A stretch of DNA of 64,000 nucleotides from assembly GCF_022370835.2 (NCBI RefSeq), contig NZ_CP092365.1, positions 682,001-746,000 of the forward strand, in the 5' to 3' direction. This DNA comes from Mycolicibacillus parakoreensis (GTDB taxonomy: Bacteria; Actinomycetota; Actinomycetes; Mycobacteriales; Mycobacteriaceae). The translations under genes and the position numbers were made by a program. This document shows, piece after piece, positions 33,860-41,459 of this stretch (position 1 is its first letter; each line of letters opens with the position of its first letter). Under the pieces are notes generated by a model. The model ran no database searches, had not been told where the DNA came from, and saw nothing but the letters and a program-made list of their open reading frames with translations.

Positions 33860-34140
33860 TGGCACACCTCCTCCGGCTCTCCGAATGCTCGTCATGGTCG
33901 TCGTTGCTGCGGGTCCGTGCTGTGGCGTGGATAGAACACCCAGTGAAAACCCATGGGTACAACGCCATTGTCGTCGCGAAGGTTTCCCGTCGGCCGTCCC
34001 CGCGGCGGTGAGCTTGCTTACACGGCGGTGGTTTCGGTCCACCGGTCACCTCGCGGTGTGATCACCGCAGGTGGCGGGGCCCCGGCGCGGCGGCCACCGG
34101 CGATGACGTCGCTCACACCGGAGCGCGTCGTCGCCGGGTG

Positions 34141-34887
34141 TTAACCCGACCGTGGCGGGAGCGTGACCTCGACGTCGTCGAGCGGGAACGGCGGATACCC
34201 GCCGGCCCCGACCACCGACAGCGTTCCCCACGGGGTGCGCTCGGTGACCCGCGCCTCGGCGCGGTGCGCACCGATGCGGATGTCGACCCGCGATCCGGTG
34301 ATCCTGGCGCCGGCGAGGTCGGCATAGAGCATGCCCTGCCAGTGGTACCGGCCGTCGATCGGGTCGCAGCGCCCGGTCAGCCGGACGCGGCCGGCGTGCT
34401 CGGTGCCGTCGTGGGTCACCGTCGCGGGGCCGTCGTAGAGGTCGTCGTGGCCGGCCGGCGCCGTACTGACGTAGAAGCGCGACAGCCCGCGGGTGGGCAG
34501 GCGGCGGTGCACCCGCACCCGGGAACGCGCCTCGATGCGGTCGGCGCCGCCGGCGCGCACCGCGGCGACCAGGCGCGCCACATAGGCCGCCTGACGGCGG
34601 GTGTGCGGGCCGGGGACGCGGAAATGGTTGGGGACACCGTGGGCGGCGACGTGTCCGTCGCCACCGGCGGTGGTGTCGATCACCAGTCGGGTGCGCCGCG
34701 GCGCCGCCGTGTCGTCGTGGGCGGCGGTCACCGTCCACGTGTCGGTGGCGCTGTCGAAGCGGGCGACCGCATCGGCGGGGGCGACGACATCGACGTCGAT
34801 CAGGCCGTGCAGCCGGGACGGGTCGCCGATCACGGTGACCACGGCGACCGCAGCCGCGGTGTCGCCGTACCCCACGTCACCGCTCAC
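34141..34887 (-). CDS. DUF4873-domain protein
   Basis: A 248-residue beta-rich protein. The C-terminal ~95 residues, from YDGPATVTHDGTEHAGRVRLTG through GRYHWQGMLYADL, match DUF4873, a domain often fused to flavin monooxygenases in mycobacteria. The N-terminal half, beginning VSGDVGYGDTAAAVAVVTVIG, is not recognised. GTG 34887 overlaps the AurF-like gene stop by 4 nt (GTGA), so the two are co-translated. Here the domain is not fused to a monooxygenase but partnered with a diiron protein, suggesting a shared substrate. The function is unknown. Confidence 0.75.
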   Translation of the reverse strand: MSGDVGYGDTAAAVAVVTVIGDPSRLHGLIDVDVVAPADAVARFDSATDTWTVTAAHDDTAAPRRTRLVIDTTAGGDGHVAAHGVPNHFRVPGPHTRRQAAYVARLVAAVRAGGADRIEARSRVRVHRRLPTRGLSRFYVSTAPAGHDDLYDGPATVTHDGTEHAGRVRLTGRCDPIDGRYHWQGMLYADLAGARITGSRVDIRIGAHRAEARVTERTPWGTLSVVGAGGYPPFPLDDVEVTLPPRSG

Positions 34888-35786
34888 AGGAACCCGGTCC
34901 GGCGCCAGGTCCACCGGGCCAGCCGGCCCATCAGCCCGACCTCCTCGAAGAACGCCGCCAGCGGCGCGAACGCCGAACGGCACGCGGCGTGGAAGTGCGG
35001 GTTGGCGCGCGCCACCCGGCGGGCGGCCCGGCCGTCGAGGCCCATCCGCCGGTAGACCCGCGGCATGGTGAACAGGTACCGGTAGAACGGCCCGCCGATG
35101 CCCTGCAGGTTCGACAGATACGCCCGTCGGTAGCGCGGCATCGTGGGCACCTGCTTGCGCAGGCCGTCGCGGGCGAACTGGATGTGGCGGGCCTCCTCGG
35201 TGACGTGGATGCGCATCAGCCGGGCCACGATCGGCTGCAGGTCCGGGTCGTCGAGGATCTGGCGCTGCAGCGCGTCGAAGATCTCCTCGCCGACCAGCGC
35301 CGCACCCCACAGCACGCTGCCGCGGAACAGCAGCGGAAGCAGGTTGATGACCATCCGCTGGTGCAGCCGGGGGCGCACCGGCACGCCCCCGATCCGATCG
35401 ATCGCCTTGCCGAACATCAGCATGTGGCGGGTCTCGTCGCCGAGTTCGGTCAGCTTGTAGTGGGTGGCCGCGGCGGTGGGGTTCTGGTGCATCATGTCGC
35501 GCAACAGCGCCTGGTTGAGGATGTTCTCGAACCAGATTCCGGCCGACAGCAGGTTCACCAGCTCCTGGCGGGACAGCTCGATCTGCTGCTCGCGGCTCAT
35601 CGCCTCCCACATCGGGGTGCCGTAGAGCGTGCACATCCGCGGAGGCAGAAAGAACTTCCCGTCCTGCAGCGGGGCGTCCCAGTCGATGTCGACCACCGGC
35701 GCGTAGGACTTGCGCACCGAGCCCTTCAACAGGCGTTCGGCGACCTCCTCGCGGGTACGGCCGGCGGTTTTCAGTGTGGTGGTCAT
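34884..35786 (-). CDS. AurF-like diiron oxygenase family protein
   Basis: A 300-residue all-helical protein with two carboxylate-His motifs expected for a dimetal site: GDETRHMLMFGKAI and HVTEEARHIQFARDG, each on a long helix. An additional Glu (GEEIFDALQRQI) lies between them. This pattern is that of AurF/p-aminobenzoate N-oxygenase-like proteins, widespread and mostly uncharacterised in mycobacteria. ATG 35786 follows AAGGGA. The ORF upstream to 35858 is not needed. The stop overlaps the DUF4873 start by 4 nt. The substrate is unknown; N- or C-oxygenation are both possible. Confidence 0.85.
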   Translation of the reverse strand: MTTTLKTAGRTREEVAERLLKGSVRKSYAPVVDIDWDAPLQDGKFFLPPRMCTLYGTPMWEAMSREQQIELSRQELVNLLSAGIWFENILNQALLRDMMHQNPTAAATHYKLTELGDETRHMLMFGKAIDRIGGVPVRPRLHQRMVINLLPLLFRGSVLWGAALVGEEIFDALQRQILDDPDLQPIVARLMRIHVTEEARHIQFARDGLRKQVPTMPRYRRAYLSNLQGIGGPFYRYLFTMPRVYRRMGLDGRAARRVARANPHFHAACRSAFAPLAAFFEEVGLMGRLARWTWRRTGFL

Positions 35787-35899
35787 GGCGGGAATCCCTT
35801 CGCTGCCTCGGCGTCTGACGCCATTTAAGGAACAACCGGCCAAGAAGTCAATACCCACGGTACCGGATACCGGAGGGTATAGATGGCTACGCTTCGGGG

Positions 35900-36667
35900 A
35901 TGCGCACCATCCACGTCATCGGCATCGGGATGGGCGATCCCGGCCAGCTCACCGTCGCGGCGATCCGGGCGCTCAACGACACCGAGGTGTTCTTCGCGAT
36001 GGACAAGGGCGAGCGCACCGCTGAGCTGGTGGCGGCGCGCCGGCGGATCTGCGAGCGTTACATCACCGGCACCGACTACCGGTTCGTCACCCTGCCCGAC
36101 CCGGTGCGCGCGGGGCCGGCGGGCGCCGACGCCGACTATCGGCAGACGGTGGCCGAGTGGCATGGCGCCCGTGCCGCGCTGTGGGCCGAGGCGATCACCA
36201 GCGAACTCGGCCCCGACGGCGTCGGGGCCGTGTTGGCCTGGGGCGATCCTTCCCTCTACGACAGCACCCTGCGCATCCTCGACGCCGTCGCCGACCGGGT
36301 CGCGGTGCGCTACGACGTGATCCCGGGCATCACCGCCATCCAGGCGTTGACCGCCGCCCACCGCATTCCGCTCAACGAGGTGGGCCGCCCGGTGCTGATC
36401 ACCACCGGGCGGCGGTTGCGCGCCGAGGGGCTGACCGGGGCCACGGTGGTGCTGCTCGACGGTGACGGCGCCTTCGCCGACTGCCCGCCGCAGACCCGGA
36501 TCTGGTGGGGCGCGTATCTGGGCGGCGCCGACGAGGTGCTGGTGGCGGGCACCGTCGGCGCGGTCGCAGAGCAGATCCTCGCCACCCGCGCCGCGGCGCG
36601 GGAGCGCCACGGCTGGATCATGGACACCTATCTGTTGCGACCCGTGCCGGACCCGCCCGTGGCATGA
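35900..36667 (+). CDS. cobF: Precorrin-6A synthase (deacetylating)
   Basis: A 255-residue SAM-dependent methyltransferase of the aerobic cobalamin pathway, which methylates C1 of precorrin-5 and removes the acetyl group. It shows the tetrapyrrole methylase layout: VIGIGMGDPGQLT at the N-terminus, WGDPSLYDST in the SAM-binding region and IPGITAIQALTAAHRIPLNEVG in the middle. M. tuberculosis has lost cobF; it is retained in other mycobacteria. ATG 35900 follows TACGCT plus 6 nt with no ribosome site (leaderless candidate). The stop overlaps the next gene start by 4 nt. No other cob gene is in the window. Confidence 0.92.
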   Translation: MRTIHVIGIGMGDPGQLTVAAIRALNDTEVFFAMDKGERTAELVAARRRICERYITGTDYRFVTLPDPVRAGPAGADADYRQTVAEWHGARAALWAEAITSELGPDGVGAVLAWGDPSLYDSTLRILDAVADRVAVRYDVIPGITAIQALTAAHRIPLNEVGRPVLITTGRRLRAEGLTGATVVLLDGDGAFADCPPQTRIWWGAYLGGADEVLVAGTVGAVAEQILATRAAARERHGWIMDTYLLRPVPDPPVA

Positions 36668-37074
36668 TCGCGCCCATGGGGCCGTTTGTGCTGCGTGCCG
36701 CGCTGACCGGGGTGGCGCTGTGGGTGGTGACCGTGGTGGTCGCCGGGGTGGACTTCGTCGGGGGCCAGACCACCGTCGAACGGGTCGCGATCGTGTTCGT
36801 CGTCGCGGTGATCTTCGGGTTGGTCAACGCGTTCATCAAACCGGTGGTGCAGATCCTGTCGATCCCGCTGTACGTGCTGACGCTGGGCCTGATCCACATC
36901 GTGATCAACGCGTTGATGCTGACGCTCACCGCCTGGATCACCGAACACACCACGCACTGGGGGCTGCGCATCGCGCAGTTCTGGCCGACGGCGATCTGGG
37001 CGGCGATCGTGCTGTCGCTGGTCAGCTGGGTGTTGTCGCTGGTGGTGCGCGACGTCGGCCGCGCCGGCGGGTGA
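36664..37074 (+). CDS. Phage holin family 4-like membrane protein
   Basis: A 136-residue protein with four membrane helices (about residues 5-25, 40-62, 66-90 and 108-130). It shows the VNAFIKPVVQILSIPLYVLTLGLIHIVINALML segment that defines this widespread membrane family (DUF-type, holin superfamily IV). Phage lysis is not implied. ATG 36664 overlaps the cobF stop (ATGA); ATG 36676 is an alternative. GTGA overlap with the PAP2 gene follows, so three genes are coupled. Confidence 0.8.
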   Translation: MIAPMGPFVLRAALTGVALWVVTVVVAGVDFVGGQTTVERVAIVFVVAVIFGLVNAFIKPVVQILSIPLYVLTLGLIHIVINALMLTLTAWITEHTTHWGLRIAQFWPTAIWAAIVLSLVSWVLSLVVRDVGRAGG

Positions 37075-37760
37075 GTGGGGCACGTATCCTCGCCGCACCG
37101 AAGCCGAGCGCCGGCAGCACCGCCGCGCTCGTCGCCGGCCTGCTTCTCGCACTGCTGGCGGTCGCGGTCCTCGCCGACCGGGCCGGCGCCGGAACCGGCG
37201 TCGATCACCGCGTGCTGCACTGGTTCATCGACCAGCGTCGGGACTGGTTGACCCCGCTGATGCTGACGGTGTCGCAGGCCAGCAGCCGCCTGGCGGTGGC
37301 GGTCGCGGCCCTGGCGGCCGCCGCGGTGGCGTGGTGGCGACGGCGCTCGGTGCGCCCGGCCGTGCTCATCGTCGCCACCTGTGGGGGCGCCGGACTGGTC
37401 GGGCTGGGGATCAAACACCTCGTCGGTGCGGCGCGCCCGCCCGCCGCGGCGCAGCTGGTGGCCAAAACCGGCCCGGCGTTCCCCTCCGGGCACGTCACCT
37501 ACGCGCTGGCGTTGATGGGGATCCTCGCCGTGCTCGTCGGCGGCCGGGCCGCGCGGGCCGCGTGCGCGGCGCTGACCGCGACGATCACGGTGGCCGCCGT
37601 CGCCATCGCGGTCAGCCGGCTGTACCTGGGGGTGCACTGGTTGACCGACGTTCTCGGCGGTGCACTGCTCGCGACGGCGGCGGTGCTCCTGGGCGCCTGG
37701 GTCCACCGGATGGGCCGGGGCGGGCAGACTGGACACCGTGCCGGAGTTGCCCGAGGTTGA
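37071..37760 (+). CDS. PAP2-family membrane phosphatase
   Basis: A 229-residue integral membrane phosphatase with the three PAP2 catalytic motifs: KHLVGAARP (KxxxxxxRP), PSGH in FPSGHVTYA and SRLYLGVHWLTD (SRxxxxxHxxxD). Members dephosphorylate phosphatidate, undecaprenyl pyrophosphate or similar lipids on the outer face. GTG 37071 overlaps the preceding stop by 4 nt. Its 3' end overlaps the Fpg gene start by 23 nt. The substrate is not determinable. Confidence 0.9.
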   Translation: MSGARILAAPKPSAGSTAALVAGLLLALLAVAVLADRAGAGTGVDHRVLHWFIDQRRDWLTPLMLTVSQASSRLAVAVAALAAAAVAWWRRRSVRPAVLIVATCGGAGLVGLGIKHLVGAARPPAAAQLVAKTGPAFPSGHVTYALALMGILAVLVGGRAARAACAALTATITVAAVAIAVSRLYLGVHWLTDVLGGALLATAAVLLGAWVHRMGRGGQTGHRAGVARG

Positions 37761-38601
37761 GGCCCTCGCCGATTTTCTGCGCCACCACGCGGTCGGCCGC
37801 ACCGTCGGCCGCATCGATGTGGTGGCCTTCGCCGCGCTCAAAACCGTCGTGCCGGCCCCGCAGGACGTGGTCGGCCGGCCGGTGCGCGCGGCCCGCCGGT
37901 GGGGCAAATACCTCGGCATCCGGTTCGACGACGGCTATCTGATCACCCACCTGGCCCGGGCGGGATGGCTGCGCTGGTCGGACCGATTGGCCGCGGCGCC
38001 ACCGCGTCCCGGCAAGGGCCCCATCGCGCTGCGGGTGCATCTGGGGCCGCCGGGGTCGGCCCCCGGATTCGATCTCACCGAGGCCGGCAGCCAGAAACGC
38101 CTGGCGGTGTGGCTGGTCGACCGCCCCGAGACGGTGCCGGGCATCGCCGCCCTGGGCCCCGACGCCCTGGACATCACCGCCGCCCGGCTGGCGGCGGTGT
38201 TGGGCGCCCACCGGGGGCGACTCAAGACCGCGCTGACCGATCAGCGGGTGATCGCCGGCATCGGCAACGCCTACAGCGACGAGATCCTGCACACCGCCGG
38301 ACTGTCGCCGTTCGCGCCGGCCCACACGCTCACCCCGGCCCGGTGTGACGCCCTGCACGCGGCGCTGACCGCGGTGCTCACCGACGCCGTGCACCGGTCG
38401 GTCGGCCAGCAGGCCGCCACCCTCAAGGGCGAGAAGCGCACCGGTCTGCGGGTGCACGGCCGCAGCGGGCTGCCGTGCCCGGTGTGCGGCGACAGCGTGC
38501 GCGAGGTGGCCTACGCCGACCGGTCGTTTCAATACTGTCCCACCTGCCAGACCGGCGGCCGCGTGCTGGCCGATCGCCGGATCTCGCGGCTGGTGAAGTG
38601 A
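37738..38601 (+). CDS. Formamidopyrimidine-DNA glycosylase / Nei-family protein (full length)
   Basis: A 287-residue glycosylase with the N-terminal PELPEVE. Pro and Glu directly after the initiator are the Schiff-base nucleophile and acid. It has the helix-two-turn-helix VIAGIGNAYSDEILHTAGLSPF and a C-terminal zinc finger with Cys pairs CPVCG and CPTC. It excises oxidised bases. GTG 37738 is needed to place Pro as residue 2. M. tuberculosis Rv0944 is only 158 aa, so this appears to be the intact form. It ends at an intrinsic terminator. Whether it is Fpg2 or Nei-like is undecided. Confidence 0.9.
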   Translation: MPELPEVEALADFLRHHAVGRTVGRIDVVAFAALKTVVPAPQDVVGRPVRAARRWGKYLGIRFDDGYLITHLARAGWLRWSDRLAAAPPRPGKGPIALRVHLGPPGSAPGFDLTEAGSQKRLAVWLVDRPETVPGIAALGPDALDITAARLAAVLGAHRGRLKTALTDQRVIAGIGNAYSDEILHTAGLSPFAPAHTLTPARCDALHAALTAVLTDAVHRSVGQQAATLKGEKRTGLRVHGRSGLPCPVCGDSVREVAYADRSFQYCPTCQTGGRVLADRRISRLVK

Positions 38602-38604
38602 CCG

Positions 38605-38624
38605 AGCGCCGACGGCGCTTTTTT
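38605..38624 (+). terminator. Intrinsic terminator after the Fpg-like gene
   Basis: AGCGCC-GAC-GGCGCT is a perfect 6-bp stem with a 3-nt loop, followed directly by a run of six T. It starts 4 nt after the Fpg stop. Canonical terminators of this kind are uncommon in mycobacteria. The final T bases form part of TTGACG (38623-38628), the likely minus-35 of the next gene. Confidence 0.8.
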
Positions 38625-38655
38625 GACGGCTGTCGAGCCGGGCTATCCTGTCGGC

Positions 38656-39405
38656 GTGACGCGTCAGAGAATCCTCATCACCGGTGCCAGCTCGGGATTG
38701 GGGGCCGGCATGGCCCGTGCGTTCGCGGCGAAGGGGCGTGACCTCGCGCTCTGCGCTCGACGCCGCGACCGCCTCGACGAACTCAAGGCGGAGCTGACCG
38801 ACCGCCACCCCGGAATCCGGGTGGTGGTCGCCGAACTCGACGTCAACGACCACGAGCAGGTGCCGAAGGTGTTCGACGCGGTCGCCGAGGAGCTCGGCGG
38901 GATCGACCGGGTGGTGGTCAATGCCGGCATCGGCAAGGGGTGGCGCCTCGGTGAGGGCAAGCCGTGGGCCAACAAGGCCACGCTGGAGACCAACCTGGTC
39001 TCGGCGCTGGTGCAGATCGAAACCGCGATGGCGATGTTCAAAAAGGCCGGATCGGGGCATCTGGTGCTGATCTCCTCGGTGCTGGCCAACAAGGGGGTGC
39101 CCGGGGTGAAGGCCGCCTACGCCGCCAGCAAGGCCGGGGTGTCCTCGTTGGGGGAGTCGCTGCGCGCGGAGTACCCCAGCGGCCCCATCGCCATCACCGT
39201 GATCGAGCCCGGCTACATCGAATCGGAGATGACGGCCAAATCGAATTCGACGATGCTGATGGTCGACAACGACACCGGTGTCGCCGCCATGGTGGCGGCC
39301 ATCGAACGTGAGCGTGGCCGGTCGGTCGTGCCGACCTGGCCGTGGGCACCGCTGGTCCGGTTGCTGCGGGTGCTGCCGCCGCGGCTCACCAAACCGTTCG
39401 CCTGA
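38656..39405 (+). CDS. Short-chain dehydrogenase/reductase (Rv0945-like)
   Basis: A 249-residue SDR with TGASSGLGAGMARAFAAKG at the N-terminus, NAGIG and catalytic YAASK after ISSVL. A CARRRD segment favours NADP. It corresponds to Rv0945 in order. GTG 38656 is chosen because it precedes the Rossmann strand directly. TTGACG (38623-38628) and TATCCT (38644-38649) sit upstream with only 6 nt between the latter and the GTG. A leaderless transcript is therefore likely. The substrate is unknown. Confidence 0.88.
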   Translation: MTRQRILITGASSGLGAGMARAFAAKGRDLALCARRRDRLDELKAELTDRHPGIRVVVAELDVNDHEQVPKVFDAVAEELGGIDRVVVNAGIGKGWRLGEGKPWANKATLETNLVSALVQIETAMAMFKKAGSGHLVLISSVLANKGVPGVKAAYAASKAGVSSLGESLRAEYPSGPIAITVIEPGYIESEMTAKSNSTMLMVDNDTGVAAMVAAIERERGRSVVPTWPWAPLVRLLRVLPPRLTKPFA

Positions 39406-39435
39406 CCTGCCGGCGGGCCGGACCGCCGCCCGCGA

Positions 39436-39491
39436 TTGACAGCGTTTTGACAGGAAACGTCAAGCTGACGCGGTCCGGATTTCCAGTCAAC
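39436..39491. promoter_or_regulatory. Cluster of TTGAC/GTCAA motifs upstream of the PPE operon
   Basis: TTGAC occurs at 39436 and 39447 (11 bp apart), GTCAA at 39459, TGACG at 39466 and GTCAAC near 39488. Two inverted repeats are formed: TTGAC-N7-GTCAA (39447-39463) and CGTCA-N3-TGACG (39458-39470). Either a regulator binding site or alternative minus-35 elements. The rest of 39406-39566 shows nothing else. Confidence 0.35.
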
Positions 39492-39566
39492 GTCGCTAAC
39501 CTCACCATTTCGCGGTCGCTGTCGCCCTCGAGGTGAACAGCACGCCTGGGACTGGGAGGTGACATC

Positions 39567-39686
39567 GTGCGATGGCTGGACACGCCCGGCAACACCCTGG
39601 TGACACATCGGCCGGTGTTCTTCGCGGCGGCCACCGAATTTCGGGACCGTCGGCTGCACCGGCCCTGGCGCAAGCGCGGCTCCTAG
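39567..39686 (+). CDS. Small basic protein, 39 aa, upstream of the PPE gene
   Basis: GTG 39567 follows GGGAGGTGACATC, a strong ribosome site. The 39-codon product (MRWLDTPGNTLVTHRPVFF..., ending RPWRKRGS) is basic and aromatic with no membrane helix. The PPE start is 132 nt downstream on the same strand. I recognise no family. It may be a leader peptide or small protein of the PPE operon; chance is less likely given the ribosome site. Confidence 0.5.
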   Translation: MRWLDTPGNTLVTHRPVFFAAATEFRDRRLHRPWRKRGS

Positions 39687-39818
39687 CCGGTAGCGCAGCC
39701 GCCGGGCACCCCCGGACAACGCCCTGACCACCGGACGTCGGCCCACCGTGGCCTTCAGCGCAGAGCCGGCATCGCTGCCGAAGCCGCGCGACGTCGTCGC
39801 AGCCAGAGGTTGAACGAC

Positions 39819-41075
39819 ATGAATTTCGCTCTCTACCCCCCGGAAGTGAACTCGGGTCGGATGTACGCCGGCCCGGGCGCCGGACCCATGACCGCCGCCG
39901 CCGCGGCCTGGGACGCCCTGGCCGCCGAACTGCACACCGTCGGCGCCTCGGCCCAGACCGCCGTGGCGGGGCTGACCGCGACGAGTTGGCAGGGACCGTC
40001 GTCGGCGGCGATGACCGCCGCGGTCGCGCCCTATCTGAGCTGGGTGCACACCACCGCTGCGCAGGCTGAGGAGACGGCCGCTCAGCTGCGGGCCGCGGTC
40101 GTCGCCTTCGAGGCGGCGTTCACCGCGACGGTGCCGCCGCCGGTGATCGCCGCCAACCGCAGCCTGCTGATGTCGCTGGTCGCGACCAACATCCTCGGCC
40201 AGAACACCGCCGCCATCGCGGCCACCGAGGCGCATTACGTGCAGATGTGGGCCCAGGACGTCGCGGCCATGGTCGGCTACGCTGCCGCCGCCGCCGCGGC
40301 GACCGCGGTGACCCCGTTCAGTGAGCCGCCGTCGACCTCGCAGGCGATGACCGCGGAGGTGGCGGGCGCCGGCGCTCAGGGCGCCGGCGTGCCCACCCAG
40401 TTGGCGCAGCTGAGCTCGGTGGTGCCGGCGGCGCTGCAGCAGCTGATCGTGCCCACCGCGGCGCCGGCCGCGCTGGCCGCGCCGGCCGCGGCGAGCGTGC
40501 CCACCGACGTGATCTCGACGTTGACCGGTGCGTTCTCCCCGATCGGGGTCGGTGCCATCGCCGGGATCGGATGGCTGGCCGCGATGCAGATCCTGGGGTT
40601 GTCCCAGAACGGGTCGGGGGTGGCGGGCCTGCTCAGCGGCCGTCCGCACCCCGGCGGGGTGCTCGGACCGCTGGCCGGCGGATACATCTCGGCCACCACG
40701 CCCGCGCCCACCGCCGGGGTGGCGCCCAGCGCCCCGGTGACCGCGGGGCTGGGCAAAGCCCGGCTGGTCAGCGGGCTGGCGGTGCCGCCCAATTGGGCCA
40801 GCGCAGCCCCGTCGGTGCGCACGCTCGCGGCGGTCAGCTCGTTGACCGGCGCCGCGCCGGCGGCCACCGGTGAGGCGCGGCTGTTCGGCAACATGGCGAT
40901 GTCGAGCCTGGCCGGCTCCGCGTTGGGCAACGCCGGGACCCGGCCGATGTCGGCGGCCACCACCGCCCGGGCTGTCGGCGCCAGCACCGCCGACGAGGAG
41001 AGCGCCACCAGCGCAACGATCATCGTGATCCCGGCCGGTACCGAGGGCCTCGACGGGCTCGGCGGACCGCTGTGA
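39819..41075 (+). CDS. PPE-family protein (PPE-SVP subfamily)
   Basis: A 418-residue PPE protein. The N-terminal ~180-residue helical domain carries YPPE near residue 6, the SWQGPSS (WxG) turn and a C-terminal helix for EspG binding. The variable region is Ala/Gly/Pro-rich and contains the SVP-type motif GLAVPPNWASAAP near residue 330. PPE proteins pair with PE proteins and are exported by ESX systems to the cell surface. ATG 39819 is preferred to TTG 39810. A PE gene follows 70 nt downstream. Confidence 0.92.
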   Translation: MNFALYPPEVNSGRMYAGPGAGPMTAAAAAWDALAAELHTVGASAQTAVAGLTATSWQGPSSAAMTAAVAPYLSWVHTTAAQAEETAAQLRAAVVAFEAAFTATVPPPVIAANRSLLMSLVATNILGQNTAAIAATEAHYVQMWAQDVAAMVGYAAAAAAATAVTPFSEPPSTSQAMTAEVAGAGAQGAGVPTQLAQLSSVVPAALQQLIVPTAAPAALAAPAAASVPTDVISTLTGAFSPIGVGAIAGIGWLAAMQILGLSQNGSGVAGLLSGRPHPGGVLGPLAGGYISATTPAPTAGVAPSAPVTAGLGKARLVSGLAVPPNWASAAPSVRTLAAVSSLTGAAPAATGEARLFGNMAMSSLAGSALGNAGTRPMSAATTARAVGASTADEESATSATIIVIPAGTEGLDGLGGPL

Positions 41076-41145
41076 TCACCACCGCCGTGGGGCCCGCACC
41101 GGCGCGGCCCCGAGACGATTTCCACACCACCCCCTGGGAGGACCG

Positions 41146-41445
41146 ATGTCTTTTCTGAACACCGAACCGGAGGCCCTGGCGGCCACCGCCGAGATCCTGC
41201 GCGGCCTGGGCGCGGCGATGAGCGCCGAGAACGCCGCGGCCGCCGCACCCACCACCGCGGTGGCCGCGCCGGCCGCCGATGACGTCTCGATGTTGGCGGC
41301 CGCGCAGTTCGGCCTGCAGGGCCAGCTGTACCAGTCGGTCGCCGCGCAGGCGGCCGCCGTCCACCAGATGCTGGTGGCGACCCTGAGCGGCAACGCCGGG
41401 GCCTACGCCGAAGCCGAGGCGACCAACACGACCGCGATGGGTTAG
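41146..41445 (+). CDS. PE-family protein
   Basis: A 99-residue PE protein consisting of the PE domain only: two antiparallel helices beginning MSFLNTEPEALAATAEIL, with the YAEAEATN (YxxxD/E-type) secretion motif near the C-terminus. It should form a four-helix dimer with a PPE partner, either the preceding or the following one. A GGGAGGACCG ribosome site lies before ATG 41146. It lies in an operon PPE-PE-PPE. Confidence 0.92.
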   Translation: MSFLNTEPEALAATAEILRGLGAAMSAENAAAAAPTTAVAAPAADDVSMLAAAQFGLQGQLYQSVAAQAAAVHQMLVATLSGNAGAYAEAEATNTTAMG

Positions 41446-41459
41446 GGCGTGGGCGCCGC

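Noticed and set aside
34888..35835. N-terminal extension of the DUF4873 frame through the AurF-like gene
   Set aside because: It lies antisense-frame over a clear diiron protein on the same strand; GTG 34887 with GTGA overlap is the natural start.
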